From NCBI GenBank assembly GCA_030839005.1, contig JAUZEM010000017.1:1-6210 (forward strand): a stretch of DNA of 6,210 bases. The letters run 5' to 3'. Positions 5,519 to 6,210 of the stretch are shown here, one piece after another. Below the pieces are notes generated by a model that was not told the origin of the DNA, ran no database searches, and saw only the letters and a program-made list of their open reading frames with translations. Numbering within the stretch: position 1 is the stretch's first letter; each line of letters starts with the position of its first letter. Position numbers and translations under genes: made by a program. The DNA comes from Actinomycetota bacterium. GTDB lineage: Bacteria > Actinomycetota > Acidimicrobiia > IMCC26256 > PALSA-610.

Positions 5519-6210
5519 CTATTCCTCGGTGATTCCGTAATGCGCCACGTAAGGCGCGAACGTCGCGCGCACGTGTCCCTCGTCGAGGCCGAGATCGGCG
5601 AACGAGTAGGTGTGCACCCCGTGCTTGGCCTTGGGCTTGGCGTCGAGGTAGCCGGCGATCGCTCGATCGTGACCCGTCGGCCAGTGGTATCCGAGCTGTT
5701 CGTAGACCCGGTGCAGCATCGCGACCGGATCGGACATCAAATCGAGGAAATGGGTATCCACGATCTGATCGTTCGGCAAGGTCCCGTCGGTGCGCTGCGC
5801 GATGACCTGCTCGAGAAACAGTTGATAGGTCATCTCCATGATCGGGCCCAGCGTCAGCCGTTCGTCGCAGTCGCTGCGCATGAATCGCAGGACGGCGAGC
5901 AGGCTGACCAGCGAGGCGATGAACCGGCGCGGGTCGCGATGCGTGTGGATGACGCGCGCGTCGGGATACTCGCCGAAGAGCGCAGCCAGCGTCGAGAGAT
6001 GTCCGGGCGATTTGAGCAACCACCGGCGCGGCGCCGCACCGTCGCCGTCGCCGTCGCCGTCGCGGTCGCGGTCGCCGTCGCCGTCGCTGTCGTCGTGCTG
6101 GAACGTTTGGAGCATCCGGCGATGCAGGCGGTACACGCGACCGAGGGTGTCGCGGTTCTCGAGCTGCCAGCCGGTGAAGCTCGGCGTGTCGTACTGCATG
6201 CTCCAGTAAG
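5519..6210 (-). CDS. Sulfotransferase family protein (Sulfotransfer_3 type), N-terminus outside window
   Basis: The frame is open to the window edge (Tyr-Trp-Ser precede the Met at 6199), so that Met is internal and the N-terminal half, with the usual PAPS-binding GTT loop, lies beyond 6210. Visible family marks, numbered from the Met at 6199, are VYRLHRRMLQTFQ (22-34), the WLLKSPGHLSTLAALF segment (60-75), the 3'-phosphate motif VIHTHRDPRRFIASLVSL (83-100), and the end HTYSFADLGLDEGHVRATF (196-214) with YGITEE. It is expected to be a cytosolic PAPS-dependent enzyme; the acceptor is unknown. It is unrelated at family level to the Stf0-type gene at the other end. An Asp-Gly/Arg tract (36-54) encoded by a hexanucleotide repeat sits just before WLLKSPGH, where homologues usually have only a short variable linker. 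TAG at 5521-5519 ends the gene 86 bases before the DUF2330 start, on the same strand. Confidence 0.9.
   Translation of the reverse strand, partial: YWSMQYDTPSFTGWQLENRDTLGRVYRLHRRMLQTFQHDDSDGDGDRDRDGDGDGDGAAPRRWLLKSPGHLSTLAALFGEYPDARVIHTHRDPRRFIASLVSLLAVLRFMRSDCDERLTLGPIMEMTYQLFLEQVIAQRTDGTLPNDQIVDTHFLDLMSDPVAMLHRVYEQLGYHWPTGHDRAIAGYLDAKPKAKHGVHTYSFADLGLDEGHVRATFAPYVAHYGITEE
6041..6094. repeat. In-frame hexanucleotide tandem repeat (GTCGCC)n inside sulfotransferase
   Basis: Eight consecutive 6-base units on the plus strand: three GTCGCC, two GTCGCG, two GTCGCC and one GTCGCT, followed by two GTC triplets. On the coding (minus) strand they read GAC GGC, GAC CGC or GAC AGC and give alternating Asp-Gly, Asp-Arg and Asp-Ser. 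Because the unit is two codons long, gain or loss of units would not shift the frame. Confidence 0.95.

Noticed and set aside
5433..6023. N-terminal extension of the DUF2330 frame up to 6023
   Set aside because: It overlaps the sulfotransferase in another frame, is Arg-rich, and the ATG at 5432 has GGAGG and a signal peptide directly after it.
6041..6094. Short repeats considered as a CRISPR array
   Set aside because: Units are contiguous 6-mers without spacers and are translated in frame; this is a coding microsatellite.

Overview
The window is high-GC DNA with GTG and possibly TTG starts and strong G/C bias at third codon positions. It carries an Stf0-type sulfotransferase, a DUF2330-type surface protein, an actinobacterial-style cupredoxin and an amt-glnK pair. 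Together these suggest an actinomycete-phylum genome (Actinomycetota, possibly a deep lineage such as Acidimicrobiia). The phylum is an inference from gene style; there is no rRNA or other marker gene in the window.

Left part (1-1394). The last 30 codons of an unidentified plus-strand gene end at 90 and overlap tail-to-tail with a minus-strand Stf0-family sulfotransferase (83 to about 868). That gene is head-to-head with a plus-strand GNAT N-acetyltransferase (879-1394), with almost no room between them. A perfect 16-bp-stem hairpin (1413-1450) lies midway between the stop codons of the GNAT gene and the convergent glnK, and probably ends transcription from both sides.

Middle part (1470-3516, minus strand). 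amt (ammonium channel) and glnK (PII regulator) form a tight pair; the amt stop codon lies inside the glnK ribosome binding site. In the classical system GlnK plugs the Amt channel when nitrogen is plentiful. The region upstream of amt holds an 11-bp direct repeat that may be a response-regulator operator.

Right part (3517-6210, minus strand). In transcription order: a sulfotransferase of the Sulfotransfer_3 type, whose N-terminus lies outside the window and which carries an in-frame Asp-Gly/Arg hexanucleotide repeat; a DUF2330-like secreted, C-terminally membrane-anchored protein; an exported type-1 copper cupredoxin overlapping it in a GTGA junction; and a small VOC (glyoxalase-fold) metalloprotein 21 bp further on. 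All genes from 6210 down to 1470 point the same way, so read-through from the copper/VOC genes into amt-glnK is possible, although a gap of 73 to 142 bp before amt leaves room for its own promoter.

I see no tRNA or rRNA, CRISPR array, insertion sequence, phage or defence gene. Most of the window looks like ordinary chromosomal content. The least explained parts are the DUF2330-cupredoxin pair and the repeat-expanded sulfotransferase.
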